A DNA stretch of 64,000 nt from Panopea generosa (GCA_029582155.1 CM055905.1:67353618-67417617), one strand, 5' to 3'; positions 45,001 through 47,115 are shown, counted from the stretch's first letter. Translations and numbers: made by a program. Notes: generated by a model from the letters alone, not told the origin.

Positions 45001-47115
45001 TTTATTGGAAAAGACCTTTAAACTTTTACCCGCCAAAACAACCTGACTATATATTTTAATTATTCAGTAATTTTTTTAAGGTGTCATGGTTAATTTTATA
45101 ACTAAAATGTAACTAAATAACCAAAGCTTTGCATTCCAATTTAAGTATCGCACTGTCTCAATTGTTGTAATTTTGATCGCCTCTAACTGTCCGATATTGC
45201 ATGTAAGTGAAACAATTAAATAAATACGGTGCTATGTTTTGTATTTTGCTAAAAGTGTCATGGTTTATTTTATAACTTAAAAGCAACCAAATAATATCAT
45301 CAAACCTTTGTATTCCAATTTAAGTATCGTACTGTCTCAATTGTTTAATTATTATTTTCTCTCATTATTTGATCGCCTCTAACTATCCTATATTAAGTTA
45401 AACAACTTAATAAATACGGTGTTATGCTTTTGGTGATTTGTTACGGTGTCATACTTAAAAGTAACCAACTAATCAAACCTTTATAGTCTAACCATTATTT
45501 AGGTCGCCGTTTATAAAAACACTATGTGTATACCTATTATTTAGATTGGCTATTCTTTTCTAATTATTTTATTTTTTGCGGACAAATAAGCCTGTCGTTA
45601 AAATGTTTTAGCTGTCGGCACGACAATAAAAGTTAAAATACATTTTCGGTGTAGTATGTAAGGCATATATTTGATGAGGTTATAATTTGAAAATGCTTTA
45701 AAGAATGGTTAAGACAATCAAGTTTAATATCTTACTCAATTGCTCAATTGTTATTTTCTCTTATAACATTTTGATCGCCTCTTATTGTCCGATATGTAAT
45801 TAAGTTAAACAACTAAATCAATACGGTGCTTTGATGTTTTGTATTTAGCATTAATTAAGCGCTTGTAATTATTGTTACCCAAAGTATTATATGTAGGCAT
45901 AATGCCAACTACAAATCGCCTCCGCCATGAGAAAAACCGGCCTTGTAACCATCTCGGAAATAGAGCATCTTACATGAGTTATCATTTATTATTTGATTTA
46001 TTGAACGAGTTGGCAAAACTATATTATTCCGCAGCTTTATATCATTTTGGCTATCGCGTTTAATAAATCAAATAATAAATGAGCACGACCGTAAGATTCG
46101 TTTTATCACATAATTTAGGAAAGTGATACATTTACTATAAAAATGTCAAGGTTTTATTATACTCATTTACCCTAAATTATGTGATAAATTTATATGGTTT
46201 ATCCATAAACACGTAATGAAAACGCCTAAACCAGATTTGTAAATATTAGTCTTATCATTTTTTTTTAACTAAGGATGTTAAAGAAAGATTTGCATATTAC
46301 CAGGCTTCTGTTGCACCAACATTTTCAAGTGACTTAGAAAATTAAACACTGGTTACTGGTTATGTTTTTATTATAAAATTAATTTCAATGAAACAAGTTG
46401 CTGTTTTAGTCAAACCAGTCTAAATCCATGATAACCTGGATGCTTTTCTTAAATTTAAGTTTTTGAGTATATGTTGGTGAAAACAGGAACCAGGCTTCTA
46501 TTTTAACATCATTTTGAAGTATATACTAAATCTAAGAAAAACACCTAAGTGATCCTGATTTTGACTAACTTCAGTGCATATGATTAAATTGGTAAAATAA
46601 TATATAAGTAACCAGTCAAAAGTCAGTTAAGTTTGCAATTATTTAAGTAAAACTTCAGAAAATGTAGGTGAATATCGGCCTAAATATGAATCTTAATGTA
46701 AAGAAATGTAAAAATCCCCGATTACTATTAACATATAGTTATGCTTGAAAGAAAGTCATTGCAGTCCTCGTATTTATTAATTCATTCAAGGCAAAAGTAT
46801 CGATATGTTGTACGGTATTGTGATCTCTATATGCATATGTTATAAGTTTTATAACATTTATAACGTTGTTTTTTTACAGATGGTCGCATAGCATATTTTG
46901 GCGAAGGAAGAAATGTGGTATACACTGGAATAGTAGAAAGTACAGTTAGAGAAAGCAATGCATATTACTGCATGGTTCGTTGTGCTAAGTCGTATTCGTG
47001 CAAAGGTGTTTTATTCGACAATCAGCGACTATTATGCAGTGTCATCTATTATATTGAACAGTTTACGATGAGATATACACACCATTCTTCTGAATTGTTT
47101 TTTAAAAGACTTTAG
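807..47115 (+). CDS. Multidomain secreted CCP/EGF/EB/PLAT/PAN-like protein, 5'-partial gene, 24 visible exons
   Basis: Gene-level entry. Exons: 807-886, 1745-1865, 4764-4985, 5948-6039, 6667-6765, 7570-7687, 7924-7997, 9130-9373, 10922-10998, 13119-13248, 16860-17042, 17939-18172, 19629-19724, 21251-21349, 22153-22323, 24254-24373, 25965-26132, 28785-28904, 31289-31462, 32874-32993, 34081-34197, 42683-42882, 43212-43374, 46880-47115. All have AG acceptors and GT donors, and the joined frame stays open for about 1151 residues to a TAG stop. Domain order is CCP x7, EGF x2, CCP, EB, CCP, EB, CCP, EB, EB, PLAT, PAN-like tail. Module borders are phase 1; introns inside CCP and PLAT domains are phase 0. 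The first exon starts with two bases completing a codon, so upstream exons exist outside the window. By family, CCP, EGF, PLAT and PAN modules act in extracellular protein, glycan or lipid binding. A secreted recognition or matrix role is inferred. I do not recognise a named orthologue. Confidence 0.85.
887..1744. other. Intron 1, no recognised element
   Basis: AT-rich. An open stretch at 925-1317 has no recognisable domain, starts without ATG context and lies between two halves of one sushi module, so I do not call it a gene. Confidence 0.6.
1745..1865 (+). CDS. Exon 2: second half of CCP module 1
   Basis: It starts after TTTACAG in phase 0 and ends in phase 1 before GTGAGT. It supplies IRC (Cys 2), TCSLGNW (Cys 3 and the conserved Trp) and PICTP (Cys 4), so with exon 1 the four-Cys sushi pattern is complete (residues 27-66). 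Confidence 0.88.
2479..3596. mobile_element. 1.1-kb foldback DNA element with ~500-bp inverted arms and TTAA borders
   Basis: The left end reads TTAAGGTAGTTCGCGG and the right end CCGCGAAATACCTTAA. The two arms align along their length: for example AACAGCGCCTCCTGG at about 2620 against the complement at about 3455, and GTGTTCACG at about 2903 against CGTGAACAC at about 3117. TTAA at both ends is the target site of piggyBac-type elements. No transposase ORF is present, so it is non-autonomous. Confidence 0.85.
3597..3960. other. Intron 2 segment, no recognised element
   Basis: AT-rich spacer between the foldback element and a SINE; no coding or structural signal seen. Confidence 0.5.
3964..4142 (+). 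mobile_element. tRNA-headed SINE, family B, copy 1
   Basis: It starts CCAGTGGTAGAGC (A-box-like), has GGGTTCGATCC (B box), then a conserved body GAGCAAGACAC..TTCCGCAT..GCTTAGTACTGG and a tail near GTAATAACTTGTTTCGCAAT. Copies at 19738-19935 (+) and 22383-22545 (-). The layout is like V-domain SINEs of molluscs; the family name is inferred. Confidence 0.8.
4143..4763. other. Intron 2 segment, no recognised element
   Basis: AT-rich; only a polypyrimidine tract and acceptor for the exon at 4764 are evident. Confidence 0.5.
4764..4985 (+). CDS. Exon 3: complete CCP module 2
   Basis: A single exon, phase 1-1, 222 nt, between TTTCCTAG and GTAAGT. The reading carries SCHLE (Cys 1), IINCNDGYQLV (Cys 2), VTCSFGKW (Cys 3, Trp) and SRCQR (Cys 4). 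NAT and NIS sequons are possible N-glycosylation sites. Unlike module 1, no intron interrupts the domain. Confidence 0.9.
4986..5530. other. Intron 3 segment with a weak 13-bp inverted repeat
   Basis: TAGTGCCTGATAG near 5140 pairs with CTATCAGGCACTA near 5231. No coding signal seen. Confidence 0.45.
5533..5690 (+). mobile_element. tRNA-like SINE, family E, degraded copy
   Basis: Contains GCAGTAGATAGAGTGTTGG (A-box region) and AGTTCTACCCAGGAGGC. Shares order and wording with the better copy at 37762-37935. Confidence 0.6.
5691..5916. repeat. Dispersed repeat F, copy 1
   Basis: Shares CCAGTCAAGGGAAGGAGC and TTTTAAGACAGGTTGTT, and ends TACAGGTTTGATTGTA, with 23085-23255. Internally it repeats TTAAGACAGGT-type words about every 40 bases. 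Confidence 0.75.
5948..6039 (+). CDS. Exon 4: first part of CCP module 3
   Basis: Acceptor TTTTTTACAG, donor CAG|GTACAA, phase 1 to 0. The reading starts KCTITVPTNGNVQ with Cys 1 and the Asn-Gly motif of a sushi domain, then a long polar stretch ending HEEQ. A 15-bp minisatellite begins directly downstream of the donor. Confidence 0.82.
6062..6245. repeat. 15-bp minisatellite (CATGCTGTTTGTACA)n
   Basis: About 12 copies, 22 bp after the donor at 6040. The unit is a multiple of 3, so ORFs run through on both strands with a 5-residue period (for example AVCTH). Inside the intron that splits CCP 3; not coding. Confidence 0.92.
6246..6666. other. Intron 4 segment, no recognised element
   Basis: AT-rich spacer up to the acceptor of probable exon 5. 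Confidence 0.5.
6667..6765 (+). CDS. Exon 5 (probable): extra middle piece of CCP module 3
   Basis: A 99-nt open stretch between TATTGCAG and GTAAAT, phase 0-0, reading RLQEVYLPEL through DDRTTVEYERIGSF. Sushi domains usually have a residue run like 'TVEYE..S' just before the Cys 2 strand, and the next exon begins IRVTC, so it fits as the middle of one domain. It can be skipped without a frame change, so it may be a cassette exon that inserts a 33-residue loop. It contains no Cys, so it is less certain than its neighbours. Confidence 0.5.
7035..7192 (+). mobile_element. Short MITE-like repeat M, 5' part, copy 1
   Basis: Reads TATCTTAGAACCTGATATGTC, AATGAAAAATCAGGGAAGC, ACTAAACAGTGACGTCATTC, GACCAATCAACTTGCTCAAATG. 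The same order of words recurs at 10572-10775 (-), 15215-15425, 24712-24935, 30820-31045 and 36952-37165. No ORF; a non-autonomous element is inferred. Confidence 0.8.
7193..7418. mobile_element. 226-bp palindromic element joined to MITE M
   Basis: Left arm 7193-7301 and right arm 7313-7418 are near-complete reverse complements with a ~11-bp centre. AGATCGGGAGAT pairs with TATCTCCCGATCT, CCACCTCTGCATGC with GCATGCAGAGGTGG, and CTAAAGAACGGACCC with GGGTCCGTTCTTTAG. The last word is also the 3' end of family M, so this is probably a head-to-head derivative of M ends. Confidence 0.85.
7422..7463 (+). pseudogene. Truncated copy of exon 6 acceptor and start
   Basis: GCACATTTCTATCTGCAG then ATTAGAGTGA and TTGTGAAAATGG match the true junction at 7553-7593 almost base for base. 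After about 24 exon bases the similarity ends and the frame meets TAG, so it cannot replace exon 6. Confidence 0.75.
7570..7687 (+). CDS. Exon 6: last part of CCP module 3
   Basis: Acceptor TATCTCCAG, donor GTAAGT, phase 0 to 1. The reading is IRVTCENGYDIV (Cys 2), SVCRH (Cys 3), LPQCVD (Cys 4). The conserved Trp is not evident. A truncated copy of this acceptor and the first exon bases lies 130 bp upstream (7422-7463). Confidence 0.85.
7924..7997 (+). CDS. Exon 7: first half of CCP module 4
   Basis: A short exon, phase 1 to 0, between TTTTCTAG and GTATAC. It reads RCVLPKHHNLKLK to KNGSK, with Cys 1 and a Pro as in sushi first halves. The intron before it is only 236 bp. Confidence 0.75.
7998..8160. 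other. Intron 7 segment
   Basis: AT-rich, nothing recognised before the repeat at 8160. Confidence 0.4.
8160..8345. repeat. Dispersed repeat G, copy 1
   Basis: CTAAGCGTTCTAG, GCTGATTGGATAAACGCTTAG, TTCGTTTACTAAGCGTTTCCGAAGCG recur in the same order at 16560-16790. It contains an internal inverted pair (GCTGATTGGATAA against TTATCCAATCAGC). Confidence 0.75.
8346..8974. other. Intron 7 segment, no recognised element
   Basis: No coding signal. Contains CCTACCGGTTTCACAGGGG-type sequence that could belong to an old repeat, but no second copy is in the window. Confidence 0.4.
8975..9032. repeat. (TC)29 microsatellite
   Basis: Uninterrupted TC dinucleotide run 97 bp upstream of the exon 8 acceptor. 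Confidence 0.98.
9130..9373 (+). CDS. Exon 8: second half of CCP module 4 plus Ser/Thr-rich linker
   Basis: Acceptor CCTGCAG, donor ACAG|GTAACA, phase 0 to 1. The first 35 residues hold CKNGYVIP (Cys 2), SVCINNQW (Cys 3 and Trp) and PFCEP (Cys 4). About 45 residues rich in Ser and Thr follow (for example TTSSTTMTTTTLD), then an acidic end. The linker resembles a mucin-like O-glycosylated spacer and separates modules 1-4 from the rest. Confidence 0.88.
9612..9676. repeat. Hairpin with perfect 18-bp arms
   Basis: ACAAAGTCTGCCATTTTC at 9612-9629 is the exact reverse complement of 9659-9676; 29-bp loop. Possibly a tiny MITE. Confidence 0.85.
9730..9888. repeat. Dispersed repeat with copy near 45945-46125
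   Basis: Shares TTTATTGAACGAGTT, AAATAATAAATGA.CACGA and TTTCACATAA-type words with 45945-46125. Confidence 0.55.
9889..10197 (+). mobile_element. tRNA(Ala-like)-headed SINE, family A, best copy
   Basis: The head GCGTGGTCTAGTGATAGAGC (A box), CCTCGCATG anticodon loop with CGC, and GTGGGTTCAATCC (B box) looks like tRNA-Ala. The body has GGTACTAGAAGC, GCTCAGCATTAAGAG, GTCAGTATAATGTGACTGGG and GGCATGATACTCCAGTGTGAC. The tail is ACAACAACAAC. The poor acceptor stem and the attached body show it is a SINE, not a tRNA gene. Other copies: 43541-43892 and 47994-48287. Confidence 0.88.
10572..10775 (-). mobile_element. MITE-like repeat M, copy 2
   Basis: Reverse-oriented: TAGTCTGTAGAACGGGTCC, GATTGGGTCCGTT, ATTGAATGACGTCATAGTTTAG, and TTTTTCATTGGAGG near its end. 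Confidence 0.75.
10922..10998 (+). CDS. Exon 9: first half of CCP-like module 5
   Basis: Acceptor ATTACAG, donor TTG|GTAAAA, phase 1 to 0. It reads CRVPDNAIYTF to TSGNL. Cys 1 followed by xxP fits a sushi start. Confidence 0.75.
10999..13118. other. Intron 9, 2.1 kb, no recognised element
   Basis: AT-rich. Small ORFs (11356-11604, 12635-12829) show no domain or splice context. Confidence 0.6.
13119..13248 (+). CDS. Exon 10: second half of CCP-like module 5
   Basis: Acceptor CTCTACAG, donor GACG|GTATGT, phase 0 to 1. It reads VSVGEDISVTC (Cys 2), ISIKC (Cys 3), INITCPD (Cys 4). The usual Trp and Gly-Tyr are missing, so this is a diverged sushi. NMT and NIT are N-glycosylation sequons. The last exon bases and donor are tandemly duplicated in the intron (decoy donor at 13400). 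Confidence 0.8.
13238..13545. repeat. ~150-bp tandem duplication that includes the exon 10 donor
   Basis: TCCAGACGGTATGTAATTTT at 13241 recurs as TACAGACGGTATGTAATTTT at 13392. TACGGAATTTATAC, CTTCTCTAT and CTAGACA follow in both units. Confidence 0.9.
13939..14170 (-). mobile_element. tRNA(Leu/Ser-like)-headed SINE, family C, copy 1
   Basis: On the minus strand the head is GACCGAGTGGTCTAAGGCG and the 3' end is AAATGGCGTTAAACCCCAT. Same family at 14558-14760 (+), 42049-42274 (-) and a truncated copy at 63517-63690 (-). Confidence 0.85.
14381..14852. repeat. ~85-bp tandem repeat, three copies, split by a SINE
   Basis: Copies near 14381, 14471 and 14767 share GCAATCAAGGGCTAACATGG-type and GAGTCAACGCGTTTCCAA-type words. 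A family C SINE (14558-14760) lies between copies 2 and 3, so it inserted after the array formed. Confidence 0.8.
14558..14760 (+). mobile_element. SINE family C, copy 2, nested in a tandem repeat
   Basis: B box GGTTCGAGTCCCGC, body ACTTAAAGTGAGAAAG, CTTCCTCTACC, tail TGAAAATGGCGTTAAACCCC. The first part of the tRNA-like head is missing or diverged. Confidence 0.82.
15215..15425 (+). mobile_element. MITE-like repeat M, copy 3
   Basis: ACATCTCCCGAATCAGGTC, ACCACCAATGGAAAAAGCAGG, GAACGAACCCAATCAGGAGA and the end GTTCTACAGACTTA. Confidence 0.82.
15426..16545. other. Intron 10 segment, no recognised element
   Basis: AT-rich with a pyrimidine-rich stretch (15775-15900); no exon-like Cys pattern found. 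Confidence 0.5.
16560..16790. repeat. Dispersed repeat G, copy 2
   Basis: AAGCGTTCTAGTTGCTGATTG with a second partial unit AAGCGTTCCGGTAGTTGATTG, then TTCGTTTACTACACGTTTCCG. It ends about 70 bp before the exon 11 acceptor. Confidence 0.75.
16860..17042 (+). CDS. Exon 11: complete CCP module 6
   Basis: Phase 1-1, 183 nt, acceptor TCGAACAG, donor GTAAGT. It reads QCGNSISNGEI (Cys 1, Asn-Gly), ISCNTGYQL (Cys 2), LICNDGKL (Cys 3), PVCKP (Cys 4). The Trp normally after Cys 3 is absent. The donor lies at the head of a ~110-bp tandem repeat series that runs to about 17640. Confidence 0.87.
17043..17640. repeat. ~110-bp tandem repeat starting at the exon 11 donor
   Basis: At least five imperfect units share ACATCATTAATGTCAAATGTC, TTTATT..TTG.A.TTGTT and ATCATATTAGCTAGGAAGT. 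Unit junctions read ATAAGTATTCTCTTCACATC, matching the donor context GTAAGTATCCACATC. Confidence 0.85.
17939..18172 (+). CDS. Exon 12: complete CCP module 7
   Basis: Phase 1-1, 234 nt, acceptor TATTTCAG, donor GTACGT. It reads NCVLPDPMPSD (Cys 1), VIMDCPEGFEP (Cys 2), FVCKADRW (Cys 3, Trp), MPECKP (Cys 4). The loop before Cys 2 is long. It is the last CCP before the EGF-like pair. Confidence 0.87.
18173..19628. other. Intron 12, no recognised element
   Basis: 1.5 kb of strongly AT-rich sequence. A minus-strand ORF at 18342-18692 has no recognisable domain. Confidence 0.55.
19629..19724 (+). CDS. Exon 13: EGF-like module 1
   Basis: Phase 1-1, 96 nt, acceptor ATCACAG, donor GTAAGT. It reads TCNPECKNQGQC, then KCICMPGTKGKLCEQ. 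The six Cys follow an EGF pattern with the short GxC loop. The spacing (C-x3-C-x5-C-x6-C-x-C-x8-C) resembles laminin- or tenascin-type EGF repeats. No calcium-binding consensus is seen. Confidence 0.88.
19738..19935 (+). mobile_element. SINE family B, copy 2
   Basis: CCAGTGGTAGAGCGCC, GTGGGTTCGATCC, TGGGCAAGACACC, GCTTAGTACTGG, GTAATAACTTTTTTCGCAAT. It starts 13 bp after the EGF 1 donor. Confidence 0.85.
19936..21250. other. Intron 13 segment, no recognised element
   Basis: AT-rich; no repeat with a second copy in the window and no exon-like pattern. Confidence 0.5.
21251..21349 (+). CDS. Exon 14: EGF-like module 2
   Basis: Phase 1-1, 99 nt, acceptor TTTTTTTAAG, donor GTAAGT. It reads ICDKACERNNGQC, then KCTCPDNRYGENCQF, with six Cys in the same spacing class as EGF 1. 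The two were probably produced by exon duplication. Confidence 0.88.
21350..22152. other. Intron 14 with a short (ATTC)n run
   Basis: Contains CCGTTAAACACC followed by (ATTC)n at about 21612-21645, probably an old SINE tail. Otherwise nothing recognised. Confidence 0.5.
22153..22323 (+). CDS. Exon 15: complete CCP module 8
   Basis: Phase 1-1, 171 nt, acceptor TTTCCAG, donor GTGATT. It reads TCPPPTTNAT (Cys 1), PVLTCPETM (Cys 2), KLTCSSEDGTWSHG (Cys 3, Trp), VSCIF (Cys 4). The WSHxxxC ending is shared with CCP 9 and 10, which marks a related trio. Confidence 0.88.
22383..22545 (-). mobile_element. SINE family B, copy 3
   Basis: Reverse-oriented: CTTTCGAAGTCTTTAAGTG, AAGTACTAAGCATATGCGG, AAGACATCACACATA, GATCGAACCCACGAC (complement of a B box). 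Confidence 0.8.
22775..22862. repeat. Dispersed repeat H, copy 1
   Basis: CCCATTAGTGCAATAAGATACC, ATGAAATAAGAAGGCACG and TTGCACCAATGG recur at 24958-25032. Confidence 0.7.
23085..23255. repeat. Dispersed repeat F, copy 2
   Basis: Same word order as 5740-5916: AGCCAGTCAAGGGAAGGAGC, TTTTAAGACAGGTTGTT, ACAGGTTTGACTGTA. Confidence 0.75.
23256..24253. other. Intron 15 segment with repeat-like ends
   Basis: GGTCGCATGAGCGACC at about 23374 is a short palindrome. TTGACTAGTGATAT-type words repeat about every 60 bases at 23950-24140. No coding signal. Confidence 0.5.
24254..24373 (+). CDS. Exon 16: EB/EGF-like Cys-rich module 1
   Basis: Phase 1-1, 120 nt, acceptor CATTTAAG, donor GTAGGT. It reads GTRCKDQNDCG, then YCYYGKCRC and NGLCEP. 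The Cys pattern (xCxxxxDC...C..GxCxC.....C) resembles the EB module of invertebrate secreted proteins. An EGF variant is the alternative. Same length as EB 2 and EB 3. Confidence 0.85.
24712..24935 (+). mobile_element. MITE-like repeat M, copy 4
   Basis: CACAGAACCTGATATCCCCCG, ACCACCAATGGAAAAAGCAGG, GACCAATCAGCTTGCTCG, ACGGACCCAATC. Confidence 0.82.
24958..25032. repeat. Dispersed repeat H, copy 2
   Basis: TCCCATTAGTGACAGAAGGTACC, GGAATAAGAAGGAGC, TTGCACCAATGGGG; directly behind MITE M copy 4. Confidence 0.7.
25036..25664. other. Intron 16 segment, no recognised element
   Basis: AT-rich, nothing supported. Confidence 0.4.
25668..25905 (-). mobile_element. tRNA-headed SINE, family D, copy 1
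   Basis: On the minus strand it begins GCCCGGTTAGCTCAGTCGATGG (A box), has GAGTTCGAATTCCC (B box), and its tail ends CAATGGCGTTAAAATG. Ends about 60 bp before the CCP 9 exon. Copy 2 at 32560-32760. Confidence 0.8.
25965..26132 (+). CDS. Exon 17: complete CCP module 9
   Basis: Phase 1-1, 168 nt, acceptor TTGCATAG, donor GTATAG. It reads TCHAPESNGII (Cys 1), VTIKCQSGYKVL (Cys 2), LKCTDEDWSHSG (Cys 3, Trp), ACVP (Cys 4). A textbook sushi, closest in the window to CCP 10. Confidence 0.92.
26440..26655. repeat. GC-rich 21-bp minisatellite (CGCTGCGAAATGCACTCCCGG)n
   Basis: About ten units, much richer in GC than its surroundings. The unit is seven codons, so ORFs stay open on both strands (7-residue periods such as AAKCTPG and AAPGVHF). 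It lies in the intron after CCP 9. Confidence 0.9.
27040..27133. repeat. 94-bp near-perfect inverted repeat
   Basis: ATACCATGTAAGTGTC and ATCAACTTTATCAGG on the left match CCTGATAAAGTTGAT and GACACTAACGTGGTAT on the right, loop ~14 bp. Related words (CTGATAAAC, TTTATCAGG) continue to about 27320. Confidence 0.88.
27134..28784. other. Intron 17 segment with short direct repeats
   Basis: GATAATGACGTCATGTGTCT is repeated in tandem at 27220-27260. A weak ~100-bp repeat of TCCGAGAGCTTTT words occurs at 28505-28700. No coding signal. Confidence 0.5.
28785..28904 (+). CDS. Exon 18: EB/EGF-like Cys-rich module 2
   Basis: Phase 1-1, 120 nt, acceptor CATTTCAG, donor GTAAGT. It reads HGTRCFTVSDCGD, then CKFGRCKC and NSICKP. 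It aligns without gaps to EB 1 over most of its length. A 72-bp minisatellite follows in the intron. Confidence 0.86.
28945..29025. repeat. Isolated copy of the 72-bp minisatellite
   Basis: ACGGTCATTGGGTTAAAC and TTTTACAGATTTGTCTTC match units of the array at 29465-30190, separated from it by about 440 bp. Confidence 0.85.
29356..29460. repeat. Inverted repeat, 22-bp arms
   Basis: ATTTTACAGTGTTTTGTACAA at the left is complemented by TTGTACAAAACACTGTAAAAT at the right, 105 bp overall. MITE-like, between a lone satellite copy and the main array. Confidence 0.85.
29465..30190. repeat. 60-75-bp minisatellite with acceptor-like TTTTACAG in most units
   Basis: About eleven units of TTATTGTTACGGTCATTGGG, TTAAACATAAAAATG, TTTTACAGATTTTCCTTC, TTGTTTGTTGTGTATCATATA, with shorter variants. 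ORFs here are by-products. Confidence 0.93.
30202..30819. other. Intron 18 segment, no recognised element
   Basis: AT-rich; an ORF at 30609-30803 has no domain. Confidence 0.45.
30820..31045 (+). mobile_element. MITE-like repeat M, copy 5
   Basis: AGTCTATCCCAGCCCAGAACC, GATTCAGGTCTATTAACCGCC, GGCCAATCAACGTACTC, CGGACTCAGTCGGGAGAGC. Ends about 245 bp before the CCP 10 exon. Confidence 0.82.
31289..31462 (+). CDS. Exon 19: complete CCP module 10
   Basis: Phase 1-1, 174 nt, acceptor AATTTCAG, donor GTAAAC. It reads TCSAPKTSGRIG (Cys 1), VTITCQNGYKII (Cys 2), LTCEGEQWSHSG (Cys 3, Trp), TCEY (Cys 4). Strongly similar to CCP 9, including WSHSGxC. Confidence 0.92.
31893..32150. repeat. ~130-bp tandem duplication
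   Basis: CCCATCACCTTGAATTAAAA, AACAATATATGTGTACTGGA, TAATCAGTCGCCATTT and TTATTACTGGTCAA occur twice in the same order with about 10% difference. Confidence 0.93.
32560..32760 (-). mobile_element. SINE family D, copy 2
   Basis: Reverse-oriented: GAGCTAACCGGACCCGACTC near its end, GGGATTCGAATGAATGACC (complement of B box). More diverged than 25668-25905. Confidence 0.7.
32874..32993 (+). CDS. Exon 20: EB/EGF-like Cys-rich module 3
   Basis: Phase 1-1, 120 nt, acceptor CATTTCAG, donor GTTAGT. It reads RTKCSTINDCAD, then VCQNGLCACQSG and DGKCEK. Same length and Cys spacing as EB 1 and EB 2. The intron behind it is filled by 41-bp and 82-bp tandem repeats. Confidence 0.86.
33205..33500. repeat. 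41-bp minisatellite
   Basis: About seven units of TTGACCTATGTCGGCTTATG and TTTTATATGTCAATTCTTGTA in the intron before EB 4. Confidence 0.9.
33753..34080. repeat. 82-bp tandem repeat containing the exon 21 acceptor
   Basis: Units share AGTTCCAATGCCTACATGTTT, ATACACATTTCAGTTCTTG and GACTAGTTCATGCTTTTATA. AG dinucleotides in CACATTTCAG end at 33834, 33916, 33998 and 34080, exactly 82 bp apart. The last is the true acceptor. Confidence 0.95.
34081..34197 (+). CDS. Exon 21: EB-like Cys-rich module 4
   Basis: Phase 1-1, 117 nt, acceptor CACATTTCAG, donor GTATGT. It reads LGSECISDTDCPM, then HCEKP, GKCNCKPGTRCG. Its acceptor is the last of four acceptor-like copies spaced exactly 82 bp apart in a tandem repeat. 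It is the last module before the 8.5-kb intron leading to the PLAT domain. Confidence 0.84.
34198..34774. other. Intron 21 segment, no recognised element
   Basis: AT-rich, no supported feature. Confidence 0.4.
34775..35225. repeat. Two inverted 25-bp satellite arrays
   Basis: The left array (34775-34871) has four units like ACAGGAATATATATAAAAACG. The right array (34982-35225) has about ten units like GTTGCGTTTTCATATCTCTTC. The reverse complement of the right unit aligns to the left one over all 25 bp. They are separated by about 110 bp. Confidence 0.88.
35226..36950. other. Intron 21 segment, no recognised element
   Basis: 1.7 kb AT-rich; no repeat copy, tRNA-like box or Cys-rich exon found. 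Confidence 0.5.
36952..37165 (+). mobile_element. MITE-like repeat M, copy 6
   Basis: CATAGAGCCTGATATCAGG, AATGAAAAATGAGGG, GACCAATCAACGTGCT, GACCTAATCGGGTCTGTTCTACAGACTA. The last word is a good 3' terminus for the family. Confidence 0.82.
37166..37761. other. Intron 21 segment, no recognised element
   Basis: An ORF at 37360-37593 (77 residues) has no recognised motif and no splice context; not called. Confidence 0.4.
37762..37935 (+). mobile_element. tRNA-like SINE, family E, better copy
   Basis: GTCGTGGATAGAGTGTTGG (A box), GTTGCGGGTTCGAATTC (B box), ACACTCTATACTGGTTCTACC in the body. Confidence 0.75.
37936..38765. other. Intron 21 segment, no recognised element
   Basis: No coding or repeat signal I can support. 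Confidence 0.4.
38770..41870. repeat. 3.1-kb 39-bp minisatellite with higher-order structure
   Basis: About 80 units of GGTAGTGTTTACTTGTATTC then CTGTATCCAATATATCATT. The length is 13 codons, so ORFs run in several frames on both strands (for example VVFTCIPVSNISL on plus, NTTNDILDTGIQV on minus). Unit variants recur in fixed order (see findings). It lies deep in the intron between EB 4 and PLAT; I do not call it coding. Confidence 0.97.
42049..42274 (-). mobile_element. SINE family C, copy 3
   Basis: Minus-strand head GTGGCCGAGTGGTCTAAGGC, B box GTAGGTTGGAGTCTCGC, 3' end AAATGGCGTTAAACCCCAT. About 400 bp upstream of the PLAT 1 exon. Confidence 0.88.
42683..42882 (+). CDS. Exon 22: first half of PLAT/LH2 domain 1
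   Basis: Acceptor TTATACAG, donor AGG|GTAAGC, 200 nt, phase 1 to 0. It reads TIYRIAIKTSKS, GEGTEADVHLNIIG, FELLRP, FNPSSIKFFSFDTLDVGR. The Y.I.IKT start, the G(T)xADVxLxIxG strand pair and the F.....LG end are typical of PLAT (polycystin-1, lipoxygenase, alpha-toxin) beta-sandwich domains, which bind lipid or protein partners. Confidence 0.9.
43212..43374 (+). CDS. Exon 23: second half of PLAT/LH2 domain 1
   Basis: Acceptor TATTTCAG, donor GTAAAA, phase 0 to 1. It reads VNYVKISLRKTGG, GDDWKLLWISIYSE, YCIIQNTNWLHIGQ. The I.L....W.L..I.V......Y.....WL pattern is the C-terminal half of PLAT. The intron splitting the domain is only 329 bp. Confidence 0.9.
43541..43892 (+). mobile_element. SINE family A, copy 2, with triplicated B-box segment
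   Basis: The A box and body are as in 9889-10197. The 37-bp segment CGCCTCGTATACATGGGTAC plus GATCTACGACAGGGTTA occurs three times in tandem (starts 43571, 43608, 43645), so the anticodon-to-B-box part of the head is amplified. Confidence 0.88.
43893..45150. other. Intron 23 segment, no recognised element
   Basis: Some direct similarity between 44080-44230 and 44400-44500 (CTTGCACGCA, CCCCTGAGCACTGGCT against GCCCACGAGCACCGGCT) suggests an old duplication. No exon found. Confidence 0.45.
45150..45840. repeat. Loose ~140-bp tandem repeats
   Basis: ACTGTCTCAATTGTT, TTGATCGCCTCTAACTGTCCG, TTAAATAAATACGGTGCTATG recur near 45155, 45320 and 45735, partly degraded. Confidence 0.7.
45945..46190. 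repeat. Two adjacent palindromic MITE-like units
   Basis: CATTTATTATTTGATTTATT (about 45984) pairs perfectly with AATAAATCAAATAATAAATG (about 46063). TTATCACATAATTTAGG (46103) pairs with CCTAAATTATGTGATAA (46172). The first unit is related to 9730-9888. Confidence 0.8.
46191..46878. other. Intron 23 segment, no recognised element
   Basis: Several ACCAGGCTTCT and AACACTGGTTACTGG-like words hint at old direct repeats; nothing firm. Confidence 0.4.
46880..47115 (+). CDS. Exon 24: PAN/apple-like C-terminal exon with stop
   Basis: Acceptor TTTTTTACAG, phase 1, open to TAG at 47113-47115. The 78-residue reading contains YYCMVRCAKSYSCKGVLF, then LLCSVI: the C-x3-C-x5-C...C core of PAN/apple-type modules. 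It ends FFKRL. A homologous exon with the same motif and a similar RRL end lies at 62066-62331. No AATAAA or ATTAAA hexamer follows within about 1 kb. Confidence 0.82.
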
